64,000 nt of DNA, taken from Apiotrichum sp. Y4204 (taxonomy: Eukaryota > Basidiomycota > Tremellomycetes > Trichosporonales > Trichosporonaceae). A program made the position numbers and the translations under genes. The stretch is from positions 620,001-684,000 of the forward strand of contig JAMYHL010000009.1 of assembly GCA_025531455.1 (NCBI GenBank). The letters are read 5' to 3'. Positions 31,512-43,190 of this stretch are shown in pieces; within the stretch, counting starts at the first letter, position 1; every line of letters begins with the position of its first letter. The notes beneath the pieces are model-generated. The model was not told the DNA's origin. It saw nothing but the letters and a program-made list of their open reading frames with translations, and did no database searches.

Positions 31512-31708
31512 TTCCTTGATGGTGTTGTTGTTGTCGAGATTCCGCTGATTGTGGTCTTGGGTCGTGTCGAAAATGTGGGTGGAGGTGGAGGTGTCGTTTG
31601 GTGGAGGTTCTTCACACAAAATGGGGTCTCAGTGTCACTTGGTCCGGTACCGTTCCGTGTCTCCATACAGTATAGACTCTCAAAGTATGCATAGCTCAAA
31701 TGGGCTAC

Positions 31709-34290
31709 TTAGATCGCGACGGCAGCATTTACCTCACTGGGCTGCTCTTGCCCCGCTGGTGGCTGCTCTTGCTCCGCCGCCGGCTGCTCTACCTGCTCTG
31801 TCTGCTCCTTCACGGCCTCCACAGGCTCCGCCTTGACCTCGGCCTCAGCTCCCTTCCGCCATACGACCCGGCGCTCAGTAAACACAAGGTCCTGCTCCTC
31901 CATCACCAGCTCGCCATTCTCCTCGCGCACGCGCCGCCGGCTCTGGTGATACACTGCGGTGGCCTCCTCAGCATCCTCAGGTGCGGTGCTTCCCGGACGA
32001 GGACGGCTGACCGTGGCTGTATTCTTCTGGATGGGGTGGTCGGCCTGTTCCCATGGCGCGGGGGAGAACTGCCATGTTCGCGACGCTGGGGGTCGGTAGA
32101 GAAGCTGCAGCGACTGGGACTTTGCGCGCTTGGTCGAGGGCGCTGGCGTGCCGTTTGCGCTTATTGCCTTGCGCTTCCGGCCTTTACCCCCCACGTGCAC
32201 CTTCACTTCCTCCTCGTCCTCCCACGTATCGGGAAGTTCCTGTCGCACGCGCCAGAGGAGCTCGTGCGCCAGGGCGCCCGCATCTCCGGCCTCTGTTGGA
32301 ATGCGGTTCCATATGAGCTTGCGCTTCTTTTCCTCGGTTGTTGGATCTTCCATCACGCGGACCTGATCAATGAGGAACTGGGCGAGAACGATGAGGCCCT
32401 GCAGTACGCGTTCGTACGGCGCTTTTGCATCTGAGGACTTTCCGTTCGGTTTGTATTCCCTCAGAGAGCGCAGGTCTGCGACGTATTTCCTCGCCACGTG
32501 CCAACAGAGTGTATCGAAGAACGGGAAGCGGAACCGCTGAGGCACGCCGGTGTCGATCTCAACCTGACGTAGGCGCAGCTGAGTGGGGATGTCGTACGAG
32601 TGCACAAAGTTGCCGCCAAAGACGATCGAATTGGCCGGCGTCCACACTGCATGAATATATCCCGCCGGAATGATCCTGTGTGTCAGTGGTGATGTCCTGA
32701 TGTTTGAGTACCACTCACATCGTGTCACCCTTCTTTAAGGTCACCTTGCGCACCTCGTCGCACAGGTCTGGCAGCCATGTCGACGCCTGCAGCTCGGCCG
32801 AGCCAGACCACCGACCGTAAGCCGCCAAATTTGCCTCGGTTGGCCGGATGAAATAAAACACCTTGCAGCCCGTGTGTACGGAGTAGTATACAGAGCTGGC
32901 GGCAAAGTCGACATGCCAGTCTGTCCACGAGTCAGTCATGCCCATCTGAATGTCAGCCATAAGATGCGAGGAATAGCTTACCAGGCAGTAGAGCTGGACC
33001 TTCGGCCACTCGTCCTTTGCCTTGCCCTTCCCTTTAACCTGCGGTTCAGGCTCAGCTTTTGCAGCTGCACGCATCGTCGCCTCTTTGCCATGAGGAAATG
33101 GCCAGAAGTTCTCCACCCAGTCGACGTCGCTGACGATTTTCGGCGGGCAAACAAGCTGCGCAAGCTCAGTACCCGAGATCTCGAGCGAGATTATGTTGTA
33201 CACCTTTGAGCTTGACGCTGCCGCAGGATCATTACGTGTGCGAACGTACTCTGCCCATTTGGAGAGCGGCCACTGCGAGGACGTCTGCGTCGCGACGTCA
33301 ATCACGTCCACCATCTTGTCTGGGCCGACGAGGCGCGCAACGTCGTCCACCGTGAGGCTCTCATCGGGCACCATGCCGCCCATGGATTCAATCCCGCCAT
33401 TCTCGGGATGGACGACCATTGGCTCGCGAGTTGGGCCGTAGAAGAGGGTGGGAGGAAACTCGGCAGGAAACGCGTCAACCCCGACGGCCACGTCCGCCGC
33501 ACTTGTGCCCGACTCGACCCATTCTCGACGCAGCATACTTCCTGGTACGCGAGGGAAGTTGTCTGCCGTCAGCTCCATTTCAGTGAATCCAGCAGCTCAC
33601 CGTCTTTGATCACTCGTCCGTACTTGGCGGGGTCCTTGACCAGGTCGAGCCATTGCTTGGTAGGCGTTGCGACGTGGTTATGCAAGCTGTAGTAGTCTGG
33701 TCGATCGAGCGCTGCTTGACGTTTCGGTCTGCGCTCGGCAGTTGGCTCGGCGGTCGTCCCGTTCATCGAAGGCGGTTGTGGAGGTGGGGTAACTCCGGCC
33801 GATCCACTACGACGCGCCCGCTTTACTGGTGATGCTCCGCCAGTGGAGGTACGTTTGCCGCGCGGTTTCTTGAGCGTTGTCGCGAGCGGATGTCTCGGCG
33901 GGCGGGGGTTCTCCGGCGATGTGGAAAAGTCGATACACGGCTTGCAGTACCTGTTCATGAGCGTTTTGCAGTATGTCGGGTAGTTGATTCTGACACTCAC
34001 CACTTGTCCACCGTTTTCGGCCAGTCAAACCATTCGCCACTTCCGCTTGCGTCCATCTGCTCGACGAGCGACGCGGGGATAGACGCGGCCTTGAATTCTG
34101 GAGTCGCAGCGATGCATACTGAGTGGAACCACTTGTCGCACTTGTGGCACGCGACCCATTGCAAGTCGACCTCGTCGTCATCGGTCTGCGGCGGTGGAGG
34201 TGCATCGCCATCGGTGCCAGCGGGAGGTCGTGGCGGCCCCGACGCGGGACAGAGGAGACATGTTTCGGGTTCGTCTGCCTGATCTGTCAT
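31709..34290 (-). CDS. PHD finger and JmjC-domain histone demethylase (JHD1/KDM2-like)
   Basis: Nuclear Fe(II)/2-oxoglutarate dioxygenase, probably removing methyl marks from histone H3 Lys36. The N-terminus is a PHD finger: CLLC, then VACHKCDKWFHSVC and WYCKPC, completed across an intron. The JmjC domain has SWTDWHVDFAASSVYY with Fe ligands His and Asp, CKVFYFIRPT with the cosubstrate Lys region, LKKGDTM, and GYIHAVWTPANSIVFGGNFVHS supplying the last His. The tail is long, with KRKAISANG, an acidic/Gln-Pro-rich end and low complexity. At least four introns are inferred, near 34003-33951, 33603-33565, 32981-32946 and 32718-32676. The 36-nt intron 32981-32946 keeps the frame; removing it joins LYCL to MGMTDSWTDWH as in relatives. 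Confidence 0.86.
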
Positions 34291-34736
34291 TGCAGACGTG
34301 TATCTTTGGTATACTCTAAAGGGTTTGTGCTGAGGAGTGAGATTGGAGTAAGAGCAACGGAGCTGCTCAGGTGTTGTGATCTGGTTGTCATTGTTGTCAG
34401 AGTGTCGGCTTTTCCGGGGGCATCAACAGGCCGAGATCTGGCCGGAATGCCACGGACATTGATTAATGTCCGATCTTGGTCGGTGAAAGGACACGTCTTT
34501 CTTTTACCCTTATCAGCAGGAACGAAATGACGCGTCTCGCCAGAGTGCGGCCAAAGAAGACTTCTCGAAGTCCGTGGCAAAACCTGAGAGCGCAATCTTT
34601 GTCACCATCTCGTTCTCATCTCTTTGTTTCTCAACATCACTCTCAAGCCCAAGACACATTTCTCAACACTCGCCTCGCACTGCGTTCTATCACCCAGTGC
34701 AACCCCTGCATCAAGCCTGCCCATCTCTCAACGTTT
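34291..34736. promoter_or_regulatory. Divergent interval between the JmjC gene and the F-box gene
   Basis: About 446 bases between two divergent starts. No gene is seen. The right part is pyrimidine- and AC-rich, as expected of a 5' leader. Confidence 0.4.
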
Positions 34737-37551
34737 ATGCATCAATCACCCCCCACAGCGACATCTGAATCTCTCTCCGACTCTCCACCCCAGCAACACA
34801 ACACCGATCGCCAGGATGACACAGACAACGTCGTGCACCACCCGTCCTCTGCGGCCAACCTCGGCCCGCCTAGGAAACCTAAGGCTTCAAAGGGAATGAA
34901 GAAGAAGGCCAAACAGCTAGACGAGCATGGTGGTCCTTGGTGAGTAGCCGGATTGTTTGTTTGGTTTTGCACGCCAAGCAATTCGCACATTCGTCTGCCA
35001 CTCAAGCACGTGTGCTAACCGTCCACCAGCTACTTCCTCGCTGTACCAGGCGATGTCCTTCACCTGCTTCTCTCTCGCCTACCGCCGCGTTCTCTTCTGA
35101 ACCTCAGCGCGACATGCAAGCTCCTTAACACCGAGCTTAAGAGCGACACATTCTGGCGCCACTGCTACATCAACCACTTCCTGTGGGACGGCGCCGCGTC
35201 GGACCCGATTGCCCGTGAGGAAGTGAGAGCCCTCGTGCAAGGATGCATGGGCACCGGTGGACGTGGCTGGCGCCGCGAAGCCCTTTCGCGTGAGGGCATG
35301 CTGGAGTGAGTGAATGTGAAGGCGTTGAACATCTCACTGACGTCAGGCGATGGGTCGGCTCGCGCACCTCTTCGGTCAATCACGTGCCCGTTAACGTTGT
35401 CGTTGCAGCCCTCTCGTTGTCGTATCCTCCACAGCTGGGTGTGCCCAAGGTCACGCCTCTTGTTGTCGGCAAGATGACCGGCGGCACTCGCTCGCCCATC
35501 ACTCCCGAAGGCTCCCCGGCAGCGACGCCGACGAAGATGTCTCACCGTCAGAAGTACGAGACCATGTTGGCGGTATCTTCGCGCTCCGCTCCGACACTGT
35601 ACAGCGTCGGTCTCGACAACAGCGCGCTCGTGAAAAGCGACCCCCTCACTGGCAAGGTGTCCAAGGGATTCTGGGGTCCTGGCATGGATGGTGCGTTGAG
35701 GTTTTGTTCTTTGTCTAACGCTCAGCAAATTTCCACCTCCGGCCACACTGGGATCCATCGTCGGCCCCTGTTGCAGTGCACATCCCGAAGCGGTCGCAGA
35801 GCCACATGCTCTGGGGCCAGCTGACAGGCTCGGTGGTGCACACCACAATGTCCACTCGCTCGCACTCGACTCATGGCGGCCGCGCCAATTCAATCAATGT
35901 CTACTCTCGACCAAATGACAGCCACATTGGCGCTGTTACTGCCATCCAGCAGCCTGAAGGCGAGACGCTAAAATGGGTCACTGGCGGCGAGGATGGAGTG
36001 GTGAAGTACTGGCAGCTCACGCCCGGCGTTGGCAGGTCCGGTAAAAGGTCGCCCACCGAGCAGCCAGCTTCGATGGCTTGCTTGTTTGCCTCGACACCTG
36101 TGGAAGAGGCACCCCTCAACAGGTCAGAGGAAATTAGGTTGCGCCACACACTGCGTCCTGATCCTATTGCTGTCGTCGCATGCGACTCCCAGTATGATAT
36201 TGTCACGGGGTGCACGGAGGACGGCGATCTCCGTGTTTGGTTCGACATTATGACCGAGCCGCGTGAAGTGCGGATCGATGTTGGCTCCAAGGAGGAGTTT
36301 GGAGGGGTCAAGCACCTCCATCTATCCTGTGACGAGCGCGAAGGTCGCATTTTCGCATCGGTACTCGTCCACCACGATAAGCACCCTGCCCTCACGCGCT
36401 ACGACATCTCGGTGCAAAGTGATGAACACCATATCGACACTACATTCTACACCACGCCGGGCGAGGTCCCCCTCACTGCTCTCTTTATCTCGCTCGACAC
36501 ATCGCCCGCCATCGCTGCGCCGCAGCAGGTGGAGCCAACGCTTTCTGCACGCATTGTAACACCGGCCTCTGGAGCCGAGAGTGGCAACAACACGCCACCT
36601 GAACTTCCTATTGAGGATCTTCCCCGTCGTCTTGTGGATACCAAGTACGGTCGGTTCCTTGTCGCTGGCGACGAGGCTGGCCAGGCGTATATCTGGCCAT
36701 GGGACGGGCGACCTGTCAACGACCGGATCACGCCAATGCGCAGCTGGGTCGCTGCGGAGGGCAAGGTGACTGCTCTTGATTTCTATTGCGGCCTTGTCGC
36801 CGTTGGAAGGTGTGTTTGCGGCGCGTAGTTTTCTGTCACAGAGCTGACCGCCAGTTACGATGGACATTACGCGGTCTTTGATCCCCTGCCTGTTCGCGTG
36901 GAGCGCCTTCGTGCCTTCCGCCCTCCGTCGCACTATACTCCCGGTGATCTGCAGCTTGCTGCGTCGGACGAACCACGCGCGCGGTACTACACTGTTAACC
37001 ACCTTGTCCTTGACAACGACCTTGTGATCGCCGCCATAGGCCGCAATGTGCAGGCTTGGCGTGCTGGAACAGGCAAGGGTCGTCAGAGCGGTAAGGATGG
37101 CGCAGTTTCACGCAAGGCCGGAGGCGGGAAGGGCGACCGCGATCGGGGCCACGGCCATTCGCGCCAGATTGACCTCCGTGACCTCCACCACGATGCGGTG
37201 GAGAGCCACTATGAGATCCAGGCCGAGAACGAGATTGAACGCGTGAGCGTTTCGCATGAGCAGCAGCACCGCGCTGCGATGGAGGACCTCGGTCTCGAGG
37301 ACGGTGACGCAGCTCTGCAATATGCGCTCTTGCTTTCGCAACAGGAGGCCGACGCTGCTGCTGCCGCTTCGCCTGTTCTCACTCCCCACGAGGACGGCGA
37401 GATGAGCGACGACGAAGCCGAAGCAATCCGCGCCGTGGAGGCATTTCAAGCTGCGGAGCGTGTCGAGAAACGGGCTGAGGAGGATGACCTCGCGGACATC
37501 CTGGAAATGATACGGATTGCGGAAGAGAAAGAACGTGCGCAACGGGGGTAA
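34737..37551 (+). CDS. F-box/WD40-repeat protein with C-terminal ubiquitin-interacting-like motif
   Basis: Probable substrate receptor of an SCF ubiquitin ligase. Exon 1 codes for a Ser/Pro/Lys-rich start ending at GGPW. After an intron (about 34940-35028) an F-box follows: LAVPGDVLHLLLSRLPPRSLLNLSATCKLLN, then TFWRHCYINHF. WD40-like blades include MLAVSSRSAPTLYSVGLDNS, LKWVTGGEDGVVKYWQL, YDIVTGCTEDGDLRVWFD and FLVAGDEAGQAYIWPWDG, the last blade spanning an intron near 36811-36855. The end holds EDGDAALQYALLLSQQEAD, matching a ubiquitin-interacting motif (Ala-x3-Ser-x2-Glu), and acidic coiled coil. It is not a recognised named family. Four introns are inferred. Confidence 0.75.
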
Positions 37552-37908
37552 ACAACGATATCTAGCGCCATATTAGATACAGCGATAGAGGCGTGGGGAT
37601 AGTCCTAATGCATGTGGTGTTTACCAGTCACGGGTCGCGAAGAAGAGCATCTGACGGACTGTTGGCGTGACAGCGAGGCACAGAATGCGCGGACTGAAAG
37701 GGATGTCGAGGGGCACGACTGTCACGCATATCATCACGCCACTCGTCATAGTGGTGGTGTTGCAGGTGTTGTTGACACCGCGGGAGCAAAAACGACGCGA
37801 GTGATTTTGTTTCAAAAGCGCTCTTTCCGCTCTTCGAAACACATCGAGATAACCCCCCGACCCATCTCCGAATCTCCCATCACACATTCACCCACTCCAG
37901 CGGCCAGC
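37552..37908. promoter_or_regulatory. Intergenic interval upstream of the GCNA-like gene
   Basis: No gene in these 357 bases. They follow the F-box stop codon and precede the ATG of the GCNA-like gene, so they hold one 3' end and one promoter. Confidence 0.4.
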
Positions 37909-40900
37909 ATGTCGCAAACTACACGCCCGCGGAAGGTATCCTTCAGCGACAAGCTACCCTCCGGACTGGCAATGACGCTGGGCGGCCGGTGCTCGCGCCC
38001 GCGCTCGCCGCCCCCGAAGAAGTCCAGTGCGCCGAGCACGCCGCCGCCGGCAAGTTCGCGACCGTACGTGCGCTCGCCGTATGTTCCCACCCATGCGCGG
38101 GGGGAGAGCGCGAGCAGCGTCGACGTGTTTGGAGACAGCCCCGGATGGGACGCTGGCGCGAGCTTCCAAGACGCTAGTGACGACGAAAAGGAGAATATGG
38201 GGAGCGCGAAGGGCAAGCCCGCTCCGAGTCCCCTCTTCTCGCAGTGGGGCGTGCCCCGCTCGCCTGGGAGCGATGAGACGTCTCCTTCCGCGTCGCCGTC
38301 TCCGTCACCGAGAAGGGATAAGCGTGAGTGTCTCTGTAGTGTGTTTTGGGTTTGCATTGATTGCATTCTGGATTTACATATGTTCATCACCTACTCCAAA
38401 TTCCCTTCTTGATCTCTCTCTACGACATCACTCCCTCTTCCTCTTCTTCCCCTCTGCACAACATTTCGAGTTCAGTCGAGTTTAGTCCTTACCATCTAGA
38501 GCCCCTTCAGCGTCTCGACTTTTCGCGCACCAGCACACCCCTCACAGCACGCAAACTCTTCGCACCCCGCATTCTCGCCGACACGCCGACCAAGGTTCGC
38601 GGCCTCGGCCGGAAGATAAGCCTGCACGGTATCGGCCACGCATTCGCCAGCCCGGCCGCTGCGCTCACCGATAGCGACGGAGACGACGAAAACTTTGTGC
38701 CCATGGCCGGGACTAATGTCGTGCTGCACGATGAGGATGAGGTGGACCTCACGCTGGGAATGTAGGTGTCCTCATTGGGCTGGTCTGACCTCTTTCAGGA
38801 ATGGGTTATCCGTGTCTCCCGGAGAACGGCCCTCAACTCCCCAAAGCCATTCTTCCTCAAGCCATAAGTGAGCTCTTCAATTCTGTGTTCACAGCTCACG
38901 CCAGTCCTGCAAAGGAACCGCTCTTTCTTCCACACATCCCCGCTGATGACCACGACGACTTGCACTTTGTGTCGCCGCGCTCGCCTGCTGATCTCTTTGA
39001 TGGCCATTCGCCTACAACTACCTTTTCTCGTTCACCCAACGCATCCCACTTGTCGCAATCGTCACACTCGCCGAACTCTTCAGTTTTGTTCCCACCGACC
39101 ACACTACCATCTATGCCGATAACGCCTGCCCGTGCAACCGGCATGGACAGTGATGACAGCGACGATTGGGTTCCCCGTACTCGTGGTCGCGCTCCGCCGA
39201 GCACGAGGACAGCGAATGTTCGCCGAGTTGTGTTGTCCGATGATGAGGACAGCCCTTCCTCTCGAGCAGTGGCCAATGCCAGACAAACCACCAATCCTAC
39301 GCCTGCCAATCTGCGCGGCCGCATTCCTGCTGCCATCAAGCGTATCGATGAATATTCTTCCGAGGAGGAAGAAGAGCGTCTTGACCGTTTTGCCGCTGCG
39401 ATGGCCTACCTTGGTCTCGAGGCTGAGGTCGATGATGACGCCGAGGACGGTAATAGCGACAGTGACGATGAGGTCAACGAGACCATGGGCTCCCTTCGGC
39501 AGTTTATTGTCGACGACGACGAATCCGATCACGAGCAAAGTGAATCTGAGGCTGAGGACTCGTACGAGGAAGGTGCGGTGTCAGAGGGCTCTCTCCGGGA
39601 TAACTGGCGTAGGCGTGCACGGCCTCGTGCGTCACGCGTCTACCGTCCGGGACGCTATGATTACTCCGAGGAGTCCATCGGCTCTCTTCGGAGATTTATC
39701 GAGGGCGACATAGAGGGTGTGGACGACAGCGACAGCTATGCGCCGACAAACTCGAGTTTGTCACGCCCCAGTGGTCGCTCGCTTGTGAGCCGTGGGGCCC
39801 AGCCGAGACGTGAACCAACGCACACTGAACCAGTGGCCACCGAGGTGATAGAGATCCTGGACTCTTCCGAGGGCGAGGTCGATGATGTCTGTGCTGGTGT
39901 AGCTGGTAACGAAGTTCTTATCGTCGACAGCAGTGAGGAGGCCGCCGATGAGCTTAGCGACGACAACGCCGACATACTCACTTTTTCGCCCCCTCCTCTC
40001 CCTGTCAAGCTGCCTGACTTCGGGACGCTGTCGCTGTACGACGTCTCCTCTTCAGAAGAGGATGAGCCACGGGTTCTTAAGCCAACAAAAACCACTCGCC
40101 CTCTGAACAAGGGGAAACGCAAGTCCATGTCGAAGAACGCAATAAGCAAGAAACAGTGGGAAACGTACCGCATGGAGGTCGCCCAGGAGTTCTTTGACGA
40201 GCTGGACCGCAAGGTATTCGAACGCAAGCTCGGCAAGGAGGGTGCGAACGCGACGCTTGAGTGGAGCGCGCATTTGCGCACGAGTGCGGGCAATGCACAC
40301 CGCAAGACGTGTGTGATCCATTGGTTCTGAGCTGATAATAGTACCCGTCGTCCAGACGGCACGACCACTGCCACATACAAGATCAATCTCAGTGTCAAGG
40401 TCCTGACTACGAAGCGTGAGTGCGACAGACCACCGCATGACTCTTGCTCACGTTTCCCAGAACAGATTCTCGACACGCTTGCCCACGAAATGTGCCATCT
40501 CGCACAATGGATCATCTCGAACGAATTCCGCAATCCTCACGGGCGCGTGTTCCGCAGCTGGGGCGCCAAGGTCATGCGCGCTCGACCGGATATTGCAGTT
40601 ACTGTGAGCTGGTGGGCCGTTCCTCAAGCTGACATTCAGACGAAGCACTCGTATGAGATCGAGTACAAGTACTCCTGGAAATGCACGAATGGCGCATGTG
40701 CCAAACTGTGGGTAACCGCCTTGTTTCACTCACTGACGCGCAGATACAACCGACATTCCAAGTCGATCGACTCGGCGCGTCACGCCTGCGGTGCGTGCAG
40801 GTCACGCCTAGAGCCGTGTTTTGAGACCAAGACCGCTACAGGCTTCCAGGGTGGGTACTGCCAACGGCGCCCAGAGCCGGCAGCTGACCCCAGCTTTCCT

Positions 40901-41033
40901 GAAGGACAACATGAAGGCCGCCAAGGCCGCCATGCCTGCAGCAACGCATGGCGAGGTCATGCGCGCGCTTTCGAAGCGTTGGACGGACTGCCCCGATGGG
41001 GATCATGTGGCATACTGGCGTTCCATGGCTTGA
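37909..41033 (+). CDS. GCNA-type SprT protease with HMG-like C-terminus
   Basis: Member of the GCNA/ACRC group of SprT metalloproteases, linked in other eukaryotes to resolving DNA-protein crosslinks. Eight exons (37909-38323, 38476-38761, 38799-38867, 38905-40308, 40342-40415, 40461-40707, 40744-40850, 40894-41033) give 913 residues. The first 690 or so are disordered, rich in SP/TP sites and acidic runs, with repeats EESIGSLRRFIEGD / MGSLRQFIVDDDE. The SprT domain follows: WETYRMEVAQEFFDELDRKVF, KINLSVKVLTTK, and the zinc-binding HEMCH (about 758-762) in LAHEMCHLAQWII. A zinc ribbon (CTNGAC ... CGAC) and an HMG-like segment (FLKDNMKAAKAAMP ... EVMRALSKRW) close it. The 37-nt fourth intron decides that N- and C-terminal parts are one gene. 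Confidence 0.85.
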
Positions 41034-42210
41034 GCCGGCGGAGAGCGACGCTAAGATGGAGGAAATGTCAAGTGCGGCGTTTGTTGTCCTTGATGACATT
41101 TAGACATTATATGCCGAGGAGGGCAGTGAGCTCCGTCCTCGTGCTCTGTAGTAATGACAACGACGGTAATGAATACGTACTCTCATGACAGTCAATCCGA
41201 CGGACATTACTCACTGTCTGACACTGACACAAGCTCGGACACTGTCTGGCAGGGATCTCTGTTGCCGTTCTCAGCCACATTCAAGCATGAAGCGCGCCAG
41301 CCGCACGTCCCTGGCAAACCTTATCAGATACCGAATCCTGTTTTGGCACACCCGAGGCATTCAGTGAGCGTAGATCACAGATCGAGCGCAAGCTCCACAA
41401 CGCCAAGCCACAGTCGACAAGCATCCGACTCAATGTCAATGTACCCGCAGTTCGCAAGGTTGCGCAAGATTGCAATATCAATACTGTAGATCACTCGGAA
41501 TTGACCGATGACAGCATGCTGACCATCTCTCGTGCCGGCACACAGAGGCGAGGGAGTGGTAGCGCCGAGCTTCTGTTGTTCCGCTGCAGCGTTACTTATT
41601 CAAGTATCCACGACGGACTTGGGAACACTTTTAAGCGGAACAAGCTCGGCCCTAGCCAGCTCAACTGAGCTCACAGCAGCTGGGAAGCTCATCTGCGAGA
41701 GTATCTCTGAGTTGAGATGCCTCCATCACACGAGAGCGCCCCACTTGAGCACAATCCGTTGGCGTCAATCCGAGGACAGAGAGAAAAGTCGAGGTCGTTC
41801 ACTGACTAACACTTCTGACAACCAACCCCGACGGAACACTCCTGCCTCCGTTTGGAAGCTTCCCCCACCATCTTACTTCCCGTCTAGCAGCGTCTCAGGT
41901 GGCCCTCTTCGTTACCCTCGACGACTCGGATCCGCAGTGGATGCCGGCAAGGCAGGTCCATGGACGGCGAACCTTATCCTGCGGCGGGGGGCGGGTCGGG
42001 CATGGAAGGTTTGGACCTTTTCAGCGAGTGAAAGAGTTTGTCCATGGCAAGTACTGTATATATAACGGAACGGAGGCAAGGGTCCCTTGTTCTTCGCTCT
42101 TGCTCTCTCTCGGACTCGGAGATCACTTATCACTGACATTGCTAATTGCCTTTGTGGGTGTACTCCACTGATAGCGCTAACGACAGCCGGAAACACCGAC
42201 GATAGCAAAG
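41034..42210. other. Interval with ambiguous coding-like stretches and lysozyme promoter
   Basis: About 1.2 kb. Plus-strand frames at 41154-41489 (Ser/His-rich, SDTDTSSDTVWQ) and 41532-42065 (AAGKLICESISEL, then Ser/Pro/Arg-rich) look like parts of a disordered protein, and a third frame between them is open from about 41455. I could not join them with convincing splice sites. A TATA-like box TATATATAA is at 42057-42065, about 145 bases before the lysozyme ATG. Confidence 0.35.
42057..42065 (+). promoter_or_regulatory. TATA-like element of the lysozyme gene
   Basis: TATATATAA stands alone in GC-rich surroundings, 146 bases upstream of the lysozyme start codon. The position is compatible with a core promoter and fits a regulated secreted enzyme. 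Functional role is inference. Confidence 0.45.
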
Positions 42211-43038
42211 ATGCACTGCCTCCCGCTCGCACTCTCCCTCCTCGCCGGTGCGCAAGCTTACCTGATCCTCACGGAAGATCCGGTCAACTGCCGCTTGGGC
42301 CCACAGCTGGGATATCCCGTTGTGACGACCTACGCGAACGGGACGGACGTGTGCCTCGAGTGCCAGACGCGCGGGTCCGCCGTGTTCGGGGACACGGTGT
42401 GGGGCAAGACGAGCGACGGGTGTTTTGTGAGCAACTACTACACCGCGACGGGGAGTAAGGAGTTTGTCGTGGAGGCATGTCCGGCAGACGAGGGCGGGAA
42501 CGAGGACGTGCCCCCCATCCCGCAGCCGAATACCTGCGAACCATGCGTCGGCCCCAACGCGGCCGGAATCAAGCTCATAAAGGACTGGGAGGGTTTCATC
42601 CCCGTCGTGTACCCCGACCCCATTGGCTTGCCGACCGTCGGGTACGGACACCTCTGCCGTACGCCCAACTGCTCCGAGGTGGCGTACCCCTTCCCGCTGA
42701 GCCTTGGGAACGGCAGCCGCCTGCTCTACGACGATATCCCCGAGTACTCGTCCTGCCTCGCCGCTGCGCTCGACCCCGCCAAGGTCAAGCTCAACGATAA
42801 CCAGTGGGCGGCTCTCGTCTCGTTCACGTACAACCTCGGCTGCAGGCAGACATCCGAGGCGGACTTCATCACCATGATCAACAACGGAACCGACCCAAAT
42901 ACTGCGATCTCGACAGAGTTCCCGCTATGGATCTATGCAGGTGGCCAGATTCTCGATGGCCTCAAGCGACGGCGTGCGGCAGAGGTCGAGCTCGCGCTCA
43001 CCCCCAGCAATGGTACAGCATTTCCATACTGCAAGTAG
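42211..43038 (+). CDS. Secreted GH24 (T4-type) lysozyme with N-terminal SH3-like domain
   Basis: 275-residue muramidase expected to cleave bacterial peptidoglycan. A signal peptide is clear (MHCLPLALSLLAGAQA). Residues about 20-92 form a Cys-rich SH3-like module (NCRLGP, VCLEC, DTVWGKTSDGCFVSNYY). A linker EDVPPIPQP leads into the GH24 domain: AAGIKLIKDWEGF, then YPDPIGLPTVGYGHLC. Glu127, Asp136 and Thr142 have the spacing (9 and 15 residues) of the catalytic Glu11, Asp20 and Thr26 of T4 lysozyme. LNDNQWAALVSFTYNLGC is the family's central helix, and LDGLKRRRAAEVELA the C-terminal one. The gene has no intron. Phage/bacterial ancestry by ancient transfer is known for fungal GH24 enzymes and is likely here. 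Confidence 0.91.
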   Translation: MHCLPLALSLLAGAQAYLILTEDPVNCRLGPQLGYPVVTTYANGTDVCLECQTRGSAVFGDTVWGKTSDGCFVSNYYTATGSKEFVVEACPADEGGNEDVPPIPQPNTCEPCVGPNAAGIKLIKDWEGFIPVVYPDPIGLPTVGYGHLCRTPNCSEVAYPFPLSLGNGSRLLYDDIPEYSSCLAAALDPAKVKLNDNQWAALVSFTYNLGCRQTSEADFITMINNGTDPNTAISTEFPLWIYAGGQILDGLKRRRAAEVELALTPSNGTAFPYCK

Positions 43039-43190
43039 AGAGGTGGAGAAGCATGAACATCACTGTACAGTCAGTTTGTTGAGTGAAAGATTATGTCAGC
43101 CACAGAGCAATTCCGCAATCATTCACTTCATGAAATCGTAACAGCAGAGTCTAGATATCAATGCAGGCTATATGGAGGTATCCTTCCAAA

